This document shows, piece after piece, positions 63,551 through 64,000 of a stretch of DNA of 64,000 bases (position 1 is its first letter; every line of letters starts with the position of its first letter). Source of the DNA: CAXBNB01 sp965267535 (GTDB lineage: Bacteria; Bacteroidota; Bacteroidia; Cytophagales; Cyclobacteriaceae); contig OZ254082.1 in assembly GCA_965267535.1 (NCBI GenBank), positions 3,720,001 to 3,784,000 of the forward strand, read 5' to 3'. The position numbers and the translations under genes were made by a program. The notes beneath the pieces are model-generated. The model was given only the letters and a program-made list of their open reading frames with translations, was not told the DNA's origin and ran no database searches.

Positions 63551-64000
63551 ATGATGTACAGTAAACCAAGAAAGACGAACATGCTAATGCGGCGTGTACG
63601 GTGGGTAGTTTTGTGCTTTCCCCTGCTGGCCAACGCTCAGCAGCAAGCCCAAAAAAGCACACTAACATCAGCCACGATAGACGATATAGTATCGTATGCG
63701 CTCAAAAACCAGCCCGTAATACAGCAGGCTGAAATAGACGAGCAGATAACAGAAAAAGCCATAAAAGGAAGACTGGCCGACTGGTATCCGCAGTTGAATT
63801 TTACATACAATTATCAGCGATTTATCGACCTGCAGTCGAGTGTGATCGGAGGCAACCTTATCCGATTCGGTGTAGACAATACCTCCTCAGCTCAATTTAC
63901 GGCAAGTCAGAATGTCTTTAATCGCGATGTATTGCTGGCCAGTAAAACCGCTTCAACGGTACGCCTGCAAGCACACCAAAATACCCGGCTACAGAAAATT
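63551..64000 (+). CDS. TolC-type outer-membrane efflux protein (N-terminal part)
   Basis: The 150 codons present have a signal peptide (cleavage near ANAQ) and the start of an outer-membrane efflux domain: ATIDDIVSYALKNQPVIQQAEID, then LADWYPQLNFTYNYQRF and ASQNVFNRDVLLASKTAS. These are the first helix and strand pieces of TolC-family proteins, which form the exit duct of tripartite pumps. The gene runs past the window end. It follows the TetR gene by 21 nt and probably leads an RND or similar pump operon. ATG codons at 63554 and 63581 are alternative starts; no clear ribosome-binding site decides. Confidence 0.85.
   Translation, partial: MMYSKPRKTNMLMRRVRWVVLCFPLLANAQQQAQKSTLTSATIDDIVSYALKNQPVIQQAEIDEQITEKAIKGRLADWYPQLNFTYNYQRFIDLQSSVIGGNLIRFGVDNTSSAQFTASQNVFNRDVLLASKTASTVRLQAHQNTRLQKI

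Noticed and set aside
1..64000. CRISPR arrays, tRNA or rRNA genes
   Set aside because: No regularly spaced repeats or cloverleaf-like conserved tRNA sequences were noticed in the intergenic regions, which are short and already accounted for.

Overview
The window is a polysaccharide-utilisation region of a Bacteroidota chromosome, most likely a marine-type member of the Cytophagales. That placement is an inference from four SusC/SusD pairs, three ECF sigma/FecR cassettes with STN-bearing SusC receptors, TAnnTTTG-type promoters, a type IX secretion C-terminal signal and weak Shine-Dalgarno sequences. Nearly all genes are on the minus strand. No rRNA, tRNA, CRISPR array or intact transposase was seen.

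Layout. 1-2.9 kb: the end of a FucP-type sugar permease gene, a CBM9-like secreted protein and an antitoxin/RelE-type toxin pair. The toxin pair lies between two copies of the CBM9 gene's last 46 bp. 3.0-18.5 kb (locus 1, transcribed leftward): Na+/solute symporter, FAD oxidoreductase, SusC without an STN domain, SusD, GH43-like propeller, GH31-like glycosidase, sulfatase and PhoD-like phosphatase. It is headed by a divergent LacI regulator with two palindromic operators. 19.8-27.9 kb: aldo/keto reductase, then SusD, SusC, FecR and sigma factor (locus 2b, a receptor cassette with no enzymes attached). 28.1-46.3 kb (locus 2): sigma, FecR, SusC, SusD, CRTAC1-type FG-GAP protein, pentaheme cytochrome/TPR membrane protein, GH101/129-like enzyme, two GH110-type beta-helix proteins and a propeller-CARDB glycosidase. 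46.5-62.6 kb (locus 3): sigma, FecR, SusC, SusD, two surface glycan-binding lipoproteins, a terminator, a T9SS-secreted FG-GAP/ASPIC protein and a ThuA-PQQ dehydrogenase-PKD-cytochrome c-CBM fusion. 62.9-64 kb: a TetR regulator with an operator palindrome and the start of a TolC-type efflux gene.

Working together. Each SusC/SusD pair would import oligosaccharides, cut outside by the secreted enzymes, into the periplasm for further breakdown. In loci 2, 2b and 3 the STN domain of SusC can signal through FecR to the ECF sigma factor. Locus 1 instead has an STN-less SusC and LacI control. The locus 2 enzymes point to an alpha-galactose or alpha-GalNAc containing glycan. The locus 1 enzymes point to a sulfated alpha-glycoside-containing polymer. 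The most unusual trait is redox equipment inside glycan loci: a pentaheme membrane cytochrome, two CRTAC1-type proteins and a PQQ-dehydrogenase/cytochrome c fusion. This raises the untested idea that sugar oxidation at the cell envelope is coupled to electron transport during glycan use.
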